This document shows positions 24,901-33,287 of a stretch of 64,000 nt of DNA, one piece after another; within the stretch, counting starts at the first letter, position 1; every line of letters starts with the position of its first letter. This DNA is from Paenibacillus sp. FSL H7-0357. GTDB taxonomy: Bacteria; Bacillota; Bacilli; Paenibacillales; Paenibacillaceae. The stretch spans positions 2,418,001 to 2,482,000 of the forward strand of contig NZ_CP009241.1 in the NCBI RefSeq assembly GCF_000758525.1, read 5' to 3'. Position numbers and translations under genes: made by a program. The notes under the pieces were generated by a model that saw only the letters and a list, made by a program, of their open reading frames with translations, was not told the DNA's origin and did no database searches.

Positions 24901-27872
24901 ATATGGGCAGACCCATCTATCAAAAAGATGCGCTTTCCAATGAAATAACGGTGGGTTATGATGCTTGGGGCCAGCAAAAAAGTTTAACGGATTCCTATCG
25001 TAATGTCTTTGTGACAAATTATAATTTGAAGCAGCGGAAAGCGGTAAGCTACCTGACTGCGGCGGGCACCTCCGAAACGATGAATTACATCGAGGAGTCG
25101 TATGATGCGTGGGGCCGGGTGATTTCGAAGCGGACGTTTAGAGATTGGCCGAATCAGTCGCAGCCCATCACTGAACGCTTCAGTTACGATATTATCGGCA
25201 ATCTTACGGGATATACCGACCCGATGAACCATCTCAATGAGGCTGGCGTGACAACCCTTTACAGTTACAACGCATTAAATCAGTTAACTGGTGTTAAGGA
25301 TGCGCTGAATCAGACCACACGGTACAGCTATGACGGAAATGGACAAATATCTAAGGTGACCGTTCAGGGCAAGGGTGAGTCGGAACAAACCTTAAACACG
25401 AAGAGTTACAACGAAATCGGACTGATGACGACGAAGCAGGACGCCGCCGCCCAAAGCGAAAGTGTGTCCTATAATAATCTGGGTCAACAGACCGGTAAAA
25501 CGGACCGTATGGGCAGTGTGTTCAGTTACAACTACGACGAGAGAGGTCAATTAAAGAGCAGTTCCGTTAGTGGAGTAATCAATAATACGTCCACGATGCA
25601 AAAAATCGATGTTATCTATGGAGATGGATCGCCAAAGTACCGCACGATCAATAGTTATGTTAATGGAACCGTAAGGGCAACGCAGAAACGTTACCTGGAT
25701 AGCATGAACCAAGTACGCAACGACTACTCCGTTGGATATTCTTCTACGGGTGCGGGTGGCCACGCGTCGTACATCTTAAACGAGTTGGATGTACTGGGCC
25801 GAATGACACAAATAAATGATTACAATCTTGGGTTTTATGTAAACTACCAGTTTGACAGTCAGCGGCTGATCAACGTCCAAACCAATGGCAGCGCGTCCCT
25901 AAGCAAAGCTGCATCCGACAATGTACAGTATAGCTACTATGCAAATGGCCGAGTCAAGACAATTACGTACCCGCCGTTGACGGATGGAAGTATCTTAAAA
26001 ACAGAGTACACGTACAACAAAGCACTCGGTTGGGTAGAGAGCATGAAGAATACAAAGGGTAGCTCCGTGCTTTCGGGATACAACTACAGCTATGATAATA
26101 ATGGGAATATTACAGCGGTAACTGAAGTCCTCAATAATGGAGCAGCAAAAACGACAAGCTACGGATACGATGCTTTAAATCGTCTACTGTCAATCAAACG
26201 GCCGAATGGTCAAAGTACGCAGTACACGTATGATGTGCGTGGCAATCGTCTAACCTCAAGCGAGAGCGTCAGCACCAGTCTGGATCTGAGCGATACAAGC
26301 TACACCTATGATTTGCAAAATACCTTGACCGGATTAACCAAAAATGGGAATACGACCATCTTCACCTACTATGCGGACGGCCTTCGGTATTTGAAGAGCA
26401 CTGGAACGACCCATACTCAGGTTAACTATGATTTTAGTGGCCAAGTTATCGCAGAGGAGAAATTAAGCGGCAACACTGTAATACAAAAATCCTCCTTTGT
26501 CCGTGGAGACCGGGTATTGGTGAAAAAGGACAAGACAGCAGGGAAGGATTACTACTATTTGTACAACGGTCATGGCGATGTGGTGCAAATCGTCAATACC
26601 AGCGGAACACCAGTTAACACCTACAGCTATGACGAATGGGGGAATATCACCAGCCAGACGGAAGGGATACAAAACTCCTTTAAATATGCTGGTGAGATTT
26701 ACGACGAAGAAACGGGACTTTACTATCTGCGTGCACGGTATTATGATCCGAGTATCGGGCGGTTTTTAAATGAGGATACGGTTGAAGGGCAGATTGATAA
26801 TCCGCTGAGTCAGAATCTTTATACGTATGTGAGTAATAATCCGTTGATTTATATTGATCCGACGGGACATGATGCACAAATGGGACCCGGGTGGAGCGGC
26901 TTTGCTGGAAATGCATATCTAACCGACGATCCGTGGAACTGGAGTGGACCCGTAGCAGACATTGCCGATTTTTTGATTTTGAGTAATATCAAGACTCTCC
27001 AAGATTCCGATTCATCAATGATTGCTAAAAGTTTAGCCTTGGCAGATTTAGTTCCGGTAGGAAAAATCATAAAAGGCAGCAAAATAATGTTACAATTACT
27101 TAACAAAGAGGGTAAATTAATAAAAAAAGAGTTCGAGCTAACTGGAGATGCATTGAATGCTTCCAAGAAGTTGAGTTGTAATTGCTTCACCGCTGGAACG
27201 AAGGTTCAAACAGACGAAGGAGAGAAGAATATCGAAGACATTGAAGTCGGAGATAAGGTTCTTTCCAAGGATGAGAATACTGACGAAGTAGCCTATAAAG
27301 AGGTTACAGCGACATTCAACCATGAAACGGATGAGATTTACAAAATCCATGTGGGTGGTCAGACGATTGAATCGACCTATAATCATCCGTTCTATGTGAA
27401 GGACAAAGGATGGACGTTCGTCAAGGACCTCAAAGTCGGTGAGTTGCTTCTTCAGAGCGATGGGAATACACTCAAGATAGACAGCATTGAACTGGAACAT
27501 AAGCACGTCACGGTTTACAACATGACGGTTGATGAGTTCCATACGTACTTTGTTAGTGGTCTTGGAATTTGGGTGCATAATACAGGACCTTGTCCACTTT
27601 TTGATAAGGTTAATTATGGAAACCAACAACTTGGTTGGAAGTATGGCGAGCACATTAAAGATTATCCTGGCCTAAGTCATCAACAATACAAGGGGCTAGC
27701 TGAAACTATTTACAGGAATGCTGATCGAGTTGTTCATGATGCCAAAAATGGAGAATATTATTATATTAAGGGAAAAGATTTGCTGAGAGTAAAGGAAAAC
27801 GGAGATTTTGTTAGTTTGTACCCAGGGGCGGACTCTACAATAGTTAAAACAGCAATATCTAATGGGGGATGA
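21906..27872 (+). CDS. Secreted Rhs/YD-repeat polymorphic toxin with Hint domain and C-terminal toxin
   Basis: A 1988-residue exported protein, start TTG 21906 after AGGGGAG. Signal peptide about 1-34. A 270-residue N-terminal region precedes a long YD-repeat shell (about 290-1600, with YSYDNNGNITA-type repeats). The Rhs core ends near 1613 (YDPSIGRFLNED) to about 1654 (YIDPTGHD). After a partly hydrophobic linker comes a Hint domain, C1760 (CFTAGTKV) to H1891-N1892 (IWVHN), with TYNHPFYV inside. The last 96 residues form the toxin tip (LGWKYGEHIKDYPGLSHQQY, YYYIKGKDLLRV, VSLYPGADST). Family knowledge: the YD shell encloses the toxin and Hint cuts itself to release it. The tip resembles small BECR-type RNase toxins, but this is a weak guess. 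It is similar in plan to WapA-type contact toxins. Confidence 0.9.
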   Translation: MKNRKKMNSFLNVALSFTILVGGFPVTNERIAAAESNPSPSSEYVKAETKVESPAPSPAPLNTISEQQIEPTFNPGNIQMKSAFAENKKLIDEVVSVTGDVYDPNMLTIQMLKEKTYETRMKLVPGKTKGNLEKPLAHSAEPRSLDLTQTEIEPLVLAGASKVDVYWVNYLSLLQEKRTPLELWKWKLNEGRSWEDIQQELEKEAGIFSKPTVQENVYATEMLNHFSFNGKQTVSSSVYGQEEGTGKGYRSELALSMSTFDAAVSGVINKLALAQINQTYKPQFNDRNSSSEMVDPVSGSVTRKENLIHLPGVDGLDLDIGLMYNSNQSIPFLISTWWDPNFQSWEYSYNYRLPVLGSGWSYQFPYLQRAGDTGFIYHDGTGNAYRVRDDNSNDELSLYTNLLNYKGKDKRLVYENWNNGAFSNGQQRSSSYIEYLDLKREYFSNDGELIGIVDRFGNTITFKYDGSRRLFSITDTVGRVVKFNYEEDLDSEVFDGENVDIRVYSEENATQEVQKVVLTKGRVLGEIQRNIGIPPLQKYIPYLASITDQNGEKTYFEYQNGFSSYVGSYDGFLFNSFLKKITYPNSVTEYEYEQADRHTGPNSTVVEYRAKSRKDKTASKTYQEINYTYTGDYTGNTPDQYPAVLPADFRFSTTSTVVSTTASNGLQTTHTFDKDGRVLRTETREAGGERKITDNTAFHGVFTRYPTRTTLSEYAPQDTEATANHLYTETVYNSWGQVESQTKPLTGDQFNNPAIKQHYTTTYQYEPKYHLLETQSWYNNENDAAPQNERYTYTAEGRPVTVTNALGDRTVYSYSYFNSTGGISQATAEKTAQGQLVAKSVTQYGPEGRRAYPTEQQQWFNIGKSNQQIVKTTMSYEMGYGLLKSQSDGNGKTTMYEYDAAGRLKKETYPNRTNANGEVYSEVVEYNYYNTSSAQFDAVNTGMPVLKVDSIRTVTQLSNNSVVKTYANVLYNGMGLALLEEHFDDNAGKWVFTQYHYDDMGRPIYQKDALSNEITVGYDAWGQQKSLTDSYRNVFVTNYNLKQRKAVSYLTAAGTSETMNYIEESYDAWGRVISKRTFRDWPNQSQPITERFSYDIIGNLTGYTDPMNHLNEAGVTTLYSYNALNQLTGVKDALNQTTRYSYDGNGQISKVTVQGKGESEQTLNTKSYNEIGLMTTKQDAAAQSESVSYNNLGQQTGKTDRMGSVFSYNYDERGQLKSSSVSGVINNTSTMQKIDVIYGDGSPKYRTINSYVNGTVRATQKRYLDSMNQVRNDYSVGYSSTGAGGHASYILNELDVLGRMTQINDYNLGFYVNYQFDSQRLINVQTNGSASLSKAASDNVQYSYYANGRVKTITYPPLTDGSILKTEYTYNKALGWVESMKNTKGSSVLSGYNYSYDNNGNITAVTEVLNNGAAKTTSYGYDALNRLLSIKRPNGQSTQYTYDVRGNRLTSSESVSTSLDLSDTSYTYDLQNTLTGLTKNGNTTIFTYYADGLRYLKSTGTTHTQVNYDFSGQVIAEEKLSGNTVIQKSSFVRGDRVLVKKDKTAGKDYYYLYNGHGDVVQIVNTSGTPVNTYSYDEWGNITSQTEGIQNSFKYAGEIYDEETGLYYLRARYYDPSIGRFLNEDTVEGQIDNPLSQNLYTYVSNNPLIYIDPTGHDAQMGPGWSGFAGNAYLTDDPWNWSGPVADIADFLILSNIKTLQDSDSSMIAKSLALADLVPVGKIIKGSKIMLQLLNKEGKLIKKEFELTGDALNASKKLSCNCFTAGTKVQTDEGEKNIEDIEVGDKVLSKDENTDEVAYKEVTATFNHETDEIYKIHVGGQTIESTYNHPFYVKDKGWTFVKDLKVGELLLQSDGNTLKIDSIELEHKHVTVYNMTVDEFHTYFVSGLGIWVHNTGPCPLFDKVNYGNQQLGWKYGEHIKDYPGLSHQQYKGLAETIYRNADRVVHDAKNGEYYYIKGKDLLRVKENGDFVSLYPGADSTIVKTAISNGG

Positions 27873-27878
27873 TAAAGA

Positions 27879-28463
27879 TTGAGCGCAAACATAAATATTG
27901 TTTTATTTTCTATAGATTTTATAGACATTGAACATATAATTGAATCTTTGAATGTTTTAGGGTTATCAGTCATAATTCAAAAAGTTGAAACTATAAAGAA
28001 TTGGGAATTCGAAAATTTAAAAGAACACACCTTAAAACTAAGCGCTAAATCACTTGAGGATTTAGTTGATTCTGGTGATATTGTTTTAATAAGTGGGTTG
28101 ATAGTTGCAACGTACTATTTTGGAATTATGATTGACAAACTTGAAAATGGTATTTTTGACATAAGGATATCTATAGACACAAAATTGATGAAAAGTTTAG
28201 ATAATGAAATTATTTATAGTTATAATCAAAGTTTTTATGACTCCATTTCAAAAATCGTGCTTTCTGAAAAAATATCAAAGAATCTCTTACTTGCAACAAT
28301 GGGAGTAGAATCAGTTATTGAATATGACAATGTATTTAGAAATATCTTTGAAAATAGCCACAATATATTGAGGTGGATCGTTTTCAATGAGGATATGGTT
28401 AGTGTGCTTAAAGAATATGATTATATAAAGAGTAATCCTTTTGTATGGGATAAGAAGTCCTAG
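27879..28463 (+). CDS. Probable immunity protein for the Rhs toxin
   Basis: A 194-residue protein starting at TTG 27879, 6 bases after the Rhs stop and behind GGGGGATGAT. It has no signal peptide; a hydrophobic stretch (DIVLISGLIVATYYFGIMI) may be a buried helix. AT-rich, as is usual for immunity genes. The call rests only on position directly after the toxin tip; the family is not recognised. It should bind and neutralise the toxin in the cytoplasm. Confidence 0.65.
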   Translation: MSANINIVLFSIDFIDIEHIIESLNVLGLSVIIQKVETIKNWEFENLKEHTLKLSAKSLEDLVDSGDIVLISGLIVATYYFGIMIDKLENGIFDIRISIDTKLMKSLDNEIIYSYNQSFYDSISKIVLSEKISKNLLLATMGVESVIEYDNVFRNIFENSHNILRWIVFNEDMVSVLKEYDYIKSNPFVWDKKS

Positions 28464-28474
28464 AATTCATTTGG

Positions 28475-28504
28475 CCCTGGATAACATTCCAGGGTCTTCT
28501 TTTT
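28475..28504 (+). terminator. Intrinsic terminator after first immunity gene
   Basis: CCCTGG (28475-28480) pairs with CCAGGG (28489-28494), followed by a T-rich run. It closes the intact rhs-immunity operon. Confidence 0.75.
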
Positions 28505-28978
28505 CAACAAGGACAACACGATGTGTAGAATCATATACGGGACATCATACAGAAGCTAGACTTCAAGCTGAACACATTTACGGGCATTGATAATGTTACC
28601 GCTTCGGTAATCGTGGCGGAAGTCGGAGACATTACCCGATTTACCAGTGCTGACAAGCTAGCTAAGTACACAAGGCTTACACCAAGCCAAATGAGTAGCG
28701 GCGGCAGGGGGAAAAACCGAAATTAACGGCAAGGAAACAGAGCGTTGAACAAGACTCTATGGGGATTAGCAGTCAGACAAGTTCAGACCGCTAGAATGTC
28801 CAAGAAGCCGCTCAATCCTGTATTCCATGGTTATTATGAAAAGCGGCTTAACGAAGGCAAAAAGAAGAAGCAAGCTATCATCTGCATCATGCGAAAGCTG
28901 GTAAACATCCTTTACAGCATGATAAAGAACAAAACCGAATACCGTCTTATCGCTTTACCTGAATGGGCGGCAAGCTAA
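28505..28978 (+). pseudogene. IS110-family transposase remnant (C-terminal part)
   Basis: Pieces of the Transposase_20 domain are seen in shifted frames: FTGIDNVTA-like text, VAEVGDITRFTSADKLAKYT, LTPSQMSSGGRGKNRN, then, after a break, an open piece from 28745 (NKTLWGLAVRQVQ ... NPVFHGYYEKRLNEGKKKKQ ... MRKLVNILYSMIKNKTEYRL). The DEDD catalytic N-terminal half is absent. It marks old IS activity at the boundary between the intact Rhs operon and the orphan array. Confidence 0.8.
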
Positions 28979-28987
28979 TGATACAAT

Positions 28988-29020
28988 GGTGGTAGCTGAA
29001 AAACAGTTGCCACCTTCTTT
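28988..29020 (+). terminator. GGTGG/CCACC hairpin with T-rich tail
   Basis: GGTGGTAGCTG (28988-28998) pairs, with two G-U pairs, with CAGTTGCCACC (29004-29014), then TTCTTTCTTT. A sister copy is at 44226-44265. Confidence 0.6.
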
Positions 29021-29044
29021 CTTTCCTGAATCAAGTTTCTAACT

Positions 29045-29752
29045 AACGAAGGGGAGAAGAATATCGAAGACATTGAAGTCGGAGATAAGGTTCTTTCCAA
29101 TGATGAAGAGACTGGCGAGGTAGCTTATAAAGAGGTTACGGCTACGTTCAACCACGAGACTGATGAGATTTATCAAATCCATGTGGGCGACCAAGTGATT
29201 GAATCGACCTGTAACCACCCATTCTATGTGGAAGGCAAAGGGTGGACATTCGTCAAAGACCTCAAGGTTGGAGACTTGCTTGTACAGAGCGATGGGAATA
29301 CACTCAAGATAGATAGCATCGAACTGTTGCACAAGCACGTCACGGTTTACAACATGACGGTTGATGAGTTCCATACGTATTTCGTCAGTGACCTAGGGAT
29401 TTGGGTGCATAATACAAATTGTAGTGTAAATAGTGTTACTAATCTTTTAGGCAAAATGTCCGAATTTACTGGTTCTACTAGAGAAAAATTGTTATCTGCT
29501 GTTCAAAATGGAGATTTAAGAAGTATAGTAAATGAACTTTATAGACCAGGAGGAAAGGTTGGAGATGGCGGAACTGCTGCTATACTAACACAAGAGTTTT
29601 ACGATGGTACTTCAACGCATCTACTAAAAGCACAGCAACGGTTAAAACAGTTAAATGATCTAGCGAAATTCGGGAAACTTGGTCTTAATGATTTAGATAT
29701 AGTTGATGCTTTAACAGATGATTTAGAGAAAGCAATAAGACTGTTTAAATAG
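29045..29752 (+). pseudogene. Orphan Hint-toxin cassette (5' end missing)
   Basis: The frame is open from 29045. GEKNIEDIEVGDKVLS up to DLGIWVHN (ends about 29412) is almost identical, in protein and DNA, to the Hint domain of the main Rhs protein, but the Hint Cys and everything before it are missing. A different toxin follows (about 112 residues): SVTNLLGKMSEFTGSTREK, PGGKVGDGGTAAILTQEFYD, THLLKAQQRLKQLND and DDLEKAIRLFK. This GDGGTA...HLLKAQ...DDL pattern occurs in other Rhs tips, with no function known to me. There is no start codon and no secretion signal, so it is silent unless recombined onto the main rhs gene through the shared Hint DNA. Confidence 0.8.
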
Positions 29753-29766
29753 AGGAGTTGGTGGTT

Positions 29767-30135
29767 ATGAATAAAAAAACGGAAGAATTCTTGAGAAAAA
29801 TGTTAGACTTCTTACCGTCAACTGATGATGCGTATAGAAAATCAATCGCGTTTCAAGGTGAGGTGCTAGAAACTGTCATAATTGAGGACATCTTCATGCC
29901 TGAAATAATTAAACTATTAAGTGGGGAAAGAAACCTCAATCTATTAGAAAGTATTTTTAATTATTTTGAAGAAGTATCTAATTGCGAAGATACTCAATTA
30001 AAAAACGTTTTTTCAGTTACGGTGTTGGAAATACTCGGAAATGACAGATCGATTCTAGGGACTGCACAGAAATACATGGGAACTAAAACGATACAACTTC
30101 AAATAGAAGCTGATAGAGCATTAGGTAGAATCTAG
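29767..30135 (+). CDS. Immunity protein candidate of the second cassette
   Basis: A 122-residue soluble protein. ATG 29767 follows GAGGAG 15-10 bases upstream; a TTG at 29758 is closer to that site. Features: MPEIIKLLSGERNLNLLESIF, NYFEEVSNCEDTQLKNVFSV, KYMGTKTIQLQIEADRALGR. This helical pattern resembles uncharacterised immunity-like proteins I recall as DUF7674, not verified. The gene is intact, although its toxin lacks a delivery part, as expected for an orphan immunity gene. Confidence 0.65.
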   Translation: MNKKTEEFLRKMLDFLPSTDDAYRKSIAFQGEVLETVIIEDIFMPEIIKLLSGERNLNLLESIFNYFEEVSNCEDTQLKNVFSVTVLEILGNDRSILGTAQKYMGTKTIQLQIEADRALGRI

Positions 30136-30159
30136 TCAGCATAGACTCATAAGATATTG

Positions 30160-30189
30160 ACGGTTATCCATAATGGATAACCGTTTTTC
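30160..30189 (+). terminator. Intrinsic terminator
   Basis: CGGTTATCCA (30161-30170) pairs with TGGATAACCG (30174-30183), then TTTTTC. Confidence 0.9.
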
Positions 30190-30600
30190 TTTATTCCGAG
30201 GCAGAGGGGGGGCCAGTGCCGAATGTACTCATCATTCAACCAATAACAGATCTAACCCATGTAATGCTCGTATGAAAATTTCGCTATTTTGTTTATACGC
30301 ACAGAAATGCTTGAATTTTATCACCTAAATAACGCTTTGGCGATACATTGAACAGGTTCATTATGGTCAGATACCACCATGATTGACCTATATTTTGTTA
30401 TCTTCGCTTTCTCACGTTTTTTTCGATATGTCTGCAACTGTAGAATACCCTATCTCGATAGAAAGGGTGAGAAGGTCAGAAGTCGCAACTTCTTGGATGG
30501 ATAGCACGACAATTCATAGTAGGGGCGGCAAACTTGAAGTATCAACAGGATGAAGTCCGCTCTTATTGTCAGGAGCAAGGATGGAACTTGCAGGAAATCT
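30190..30600. other. Degenerate stretch, no intact gene
   Basis: No open frame or clear signal is seen up to about 30530. A short plus-strand reading near 30531-30605 (LKYQQDEVRSYCQEQGWNL) has the look of the N-terminal part of a serine recombinase, but it is too short to call. Confidence 0.4.
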
Positions 30601-31082
30601 TTACGGGTACAAAACCTAAAGGTTGGAGATTTGCTTGTTTCAAGTGATGGTACTAAACTAGCAATTGATAAAATTGAAATAGCGCCGCGACAAGCAACTG
30701 TTTACAATTTCATGGTTGCTGATTATCATTCTTACTTTGTATCCAATCTTGGGATTTGGGTGCATAATTGTACTATTCTCTTACCTCAGGTAAGAATTTC
30801 AAAAGTCATTATCTTGATCATAAAAAACTCCTTGAAAACTCCCTTGGCACCAAATACAAGAACTATGATGACGAGACAACTACAAGATTTTTAAGTGATC
30901 TTGGGAGTTTAATTAATGATGGTAAAGTTAAATTCATTGGGAATGCCACGTTACTACCAAATGGGGAGGTATACAAGGTTTACCGTGGGAATGGTTTGAC
31001 TTTGACCACAAAACAAAATGGTGAATGGCACACACCTTTGGAGTCGGGAGAAGGATTGGATAAAAAATTTATTTTTCAATAA
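30601..31082 (+). pseudogene. Third Hint fragment with toxin, frameshifted
   Basis: The frame 30601-30780 reads LKVGDLLVSSDGTKLAID ... VYNFMVADYHSYFVSNLGIWVHN, the C-terminal half of a Hint domain, more diverged than the copy at 29045. Directly after VHNC the frame shifts by one base, and the toxin continues in another frame to 31082 (SLTSGKNFKSHYLDHKKLLE, TKYKNYDDETTTRFLSDL, YRGNGLTLTTKQNGEWHTPL). The toxin family is not recognised. The N-terminal Hint half is missing. Confidence 0.7.
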
Positions 31083-31103
31083 TAGAAGGAGGAGAACGCA
31101 ACA

Positions 31104-31621
31104 ATGTATTTGGAAGAAATAAAAAGTATAGTCCAGAATAATTTTTTGAGTAGCTTTTATGTAACCGGTGTAGTTCTACCCCCGGAAACAGAAAGTGAAC
31201 TTGCGGAGTTTGTACCTTATAGAAGTTACTTGTTTCTAGAATTTGGTGTTAACCTCATAAAAATTGAAGCGATTGAGCAGTACTCCAAACTTTCTGTTCA
31301 ATAACTCCAACATTCAAAGTTAGGGTAGAGGTTGAAAATGCTATACCAACAAAATCAAATATTAGTGACATTATTTTTGATAATAGTTTGATTGATAACA
31401 AAGTTAGTCAAATGGAAATGTTTAATATACAAATAACATTTGAAGAAATTATTTGCGATGCACTTGGTTTATCTTTAACTAGTAGCACTAATAAACAGGA
31501 GTTATTTCTAGACCCTCAATTTTTCGGTATAAACATTGGAGGTTCCGGCGTAGAGGAGTTATGGAAGAATAGTCAACTAGAAGGATATAAATCAAAATCA
31601 ACGACTATTAATTTTAAATGA
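31104..31621 (+). pseudogene. Frameshifted immunity gene of the third cassette
   Basis: ATG 31104 has a good ribosome site (GGAGGAG). The frame stops at 31302 after EQYSKLSVQ, but the next frame carries on without a gap (SITPTFKVRVEVENAIPT ... ISDIIFDNSLIDNKVSQ) to TGA 31621. One indel near 31295-31302 restores a protein of about 170 residues. This is a rare case in the array where both toxin and immunity are damaged. Confidence 0.65.
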
Positions 31622-31635
31622 CCTAATGTTACTTC

Positions 31636-31675
31636 AAAGACCTTGAGGGCGGCAATCCTCAAGGTCTTTCTTTTA
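31636..31675 (+). terminator. Intrinsic terminator
   Basis: AAAGACCTTGAGG (31636-31648) pairs with CCTCAAGGTCTTT (31657-31669), then CTTTTA. Confidence 0.9.
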
Positions 31676-31800
31676 TCCCCACCCAGTACTGAATGAATCG
31701 GGCGGCTCACCTTGAAAGAACTTAGCGCTCATCACTTCCGTATGAATTCCTCTATATATGCCTGTACGTACATGTAATGTGTTGAAAAATATCAATAAAC

Positions 31801-32739
31801 GATGCAGTTGTTGGTGCGGTTTCAGGTATGAGTGGAGGAGTGGGGACACTCTTAAGTCCTCTCGTAGCAGGAGAAAGAATAGTCCAGACGGAAGGAATAC
31901 AAAACTCCTTTAAATATGCTGGTGAGATTTACGACGCAGAAATGGAAAAGGGACTTTACTATCTGCGTGCACGGTATTATGATCCGAGTATCGGGCGGTT
32001 TTTAAATGAGGATACGTATGAAGGGCAGATTGATAATCCGCTGAGTTTGAACTTGTATACTTATACTCATAATAATCCTTTACTTTATATTGATCCCACA
32101 GGTAATTGTATCTGGGACGCGTGTGTAGCTGAATCCATTAGTGTAGTAATATTGATCGGTGGAGCTGTAGTTGCAACAATTGGGGCTGGAATTACAAAAG
32201 GAGTTGCTATGGATAAAGCAGGTATTAACATTTTTGACACTTATGATCAGGGTGTTACAGTTATTCAGCAGCCTGGCCAGTAGCAAAGCGTTATTGTACT
32301 TCAACAGCCATGATTTCAAGGAAGGCAAACGATAATACAACAACCTAAAATTAATGTAATAACACAAGAACAATTTGATATTTTACCCTTTGATTTTCAG
32401 CAGCGGATATTAAATTTAGGGGCATTAATTTTTGATGTTGGATCATTTGAGAAAAGTATTGTTAACCTGTCACCAAGCGAAAGAGTGGCTAGTGTCCGGG
32501 CAACTGCGGCTACCATGGCAACAAATTATGGTTTTAAAAAGGACTCAAGGTTATCCAAATTAAATGGTAGAGATGTTTACATTGATCCTGCAACAGGGAG
32601 CCTATATTCTGTTGACACACAACACGGTAGATTTGAGGTTACTAATAGTCGTGGTATACATCAAGGTGAAGTTAATTTTGATCTAAAATCGACTAAGCCA
32701 GCTGACAAATCTGGTAAACATAATATAAGAACCAATTAA
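31801..32739 (+). pseudogene. Rhs core fragment with colicin E3-type rRNase tip, two in-frame stops
   Basis: One frame from about 31801 to TAA 32739, broken by TAG (32281-32283) and TGA (32311-32313). It starts with a pre-toxin linker (DAVVGAVSGMSGG), then an Rhs core nearly identical to the main gene (from QTEGIQNSFKYAGEIYDAE, through YDPSIGRFLNEDTYEGQ, to YIDPTG), a glycine-rich membrane-like stretch, and a Gln/Pro-rich part holding the stops. The tip (from 32485) reads RDVYIDPATGSLYSVDTQHG, RFEVTNSRGIHQGEVNF, ADKSGKHNIR. This matches the colicin E3 cytotoxic 16S rRNase domain, with D (32614), H (32623) and E (32635) at the spacing of the E3 catalytic residues D510, H513 and E517. Confidence 0.75.
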
Positions 32740-32750
32740 GGAGGGTTTTA

Positions 32751-33287
32751 ATGAATAATATGATTAAAGAGTATATAGATAAGTATTTAGTGGAGAAAAA
32801 AAATATTCAGGAATATTTAAATAAATGCAGAAGTGTAGGTTTAATTCCGAACAAAGTGCTTGAGTTCATTAAGAAAAATGGATTTGATTATACTCAAATA
32901 AATGTAGGAGAAGTTTGGCCAGCTACTGAATGGTTGCTAGATTTTGGAGATATTAAAGAAGACGACTTTGAGATTAGCTATAAATGCCGACTGATGGTTT
33001 CTAAGCTTGTCCCTCTTTATTACTTGCAACATGAATATGAGACAAAGAATTTGGATAAAAATGCGGTTAGCCCAATTCTAGATGGATTTGATACCCAGCC
33101 ATATACTAGAGTTCAAGCAGAGTTTGAAGATATCGTTAATAGTATCTACAATCCCCTGGGCTATATGCGACTCTCCTATGGAGAGCTGTCATATGTAATT
33201 TGTGGTTTAGAAAAAAACACTGATATCTTTGGTTCGCAAGTAACTATTGAATCAATATTTTTTAGGGATTTTCTAGAATTATGTTAA
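32751..33287 (+). CDS. Immunity protein candidate for the E3-type toxin
   Basis: A 178-residue soluble protein with ATG 32751 after AAGGAGGG, 11 bases after the toxin stop. Motifs: EYIDKYLVEKKNIQEYLNK, WPATEWLLDFGDIKEDDFE, GFDTQPYTRVQAEFEDIVN. It is about twice the length of the colicin E3 immunity protein (about 84 residues) and shows no likeness to it, so it would be a different solution or a different target. Intact, unlike the toxin. Confidence 0.65.
   Translation: MNNMIKEYIDKYLVEKKNIQEYLNKCRSVGLIPNKVLEFIKKNGFDYTQINVGEVWPATEWLLDFGDIKEDDFEISYKCRLMVSKLVPLYYLQHEYETKNLDKNAVSPILDGFDTQPYTRVQAEFEDIVNSIYNPLGYMRLSYGELSYVICGLEKNTDIFGSQVTIESIFFRDFLELC

Noticed and set aside
27183..27585. Splicing intein inside the Rhs protein
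   Set aside because: The Hint domain is followed by a toxin tip and not by a continuation of the Rhs shell, and tips differ between copies. It is a self-cleaving pre-toxin Hint domain, not an intein that splices.
16985..28463. Prophage or tailocin origin of the Rhs locus
   Set aside because: No tail, spike, VgrG, PAAR or integrase genes are present and the proteins have signal peptides, so a Sec-exported WapA-like system fits better.
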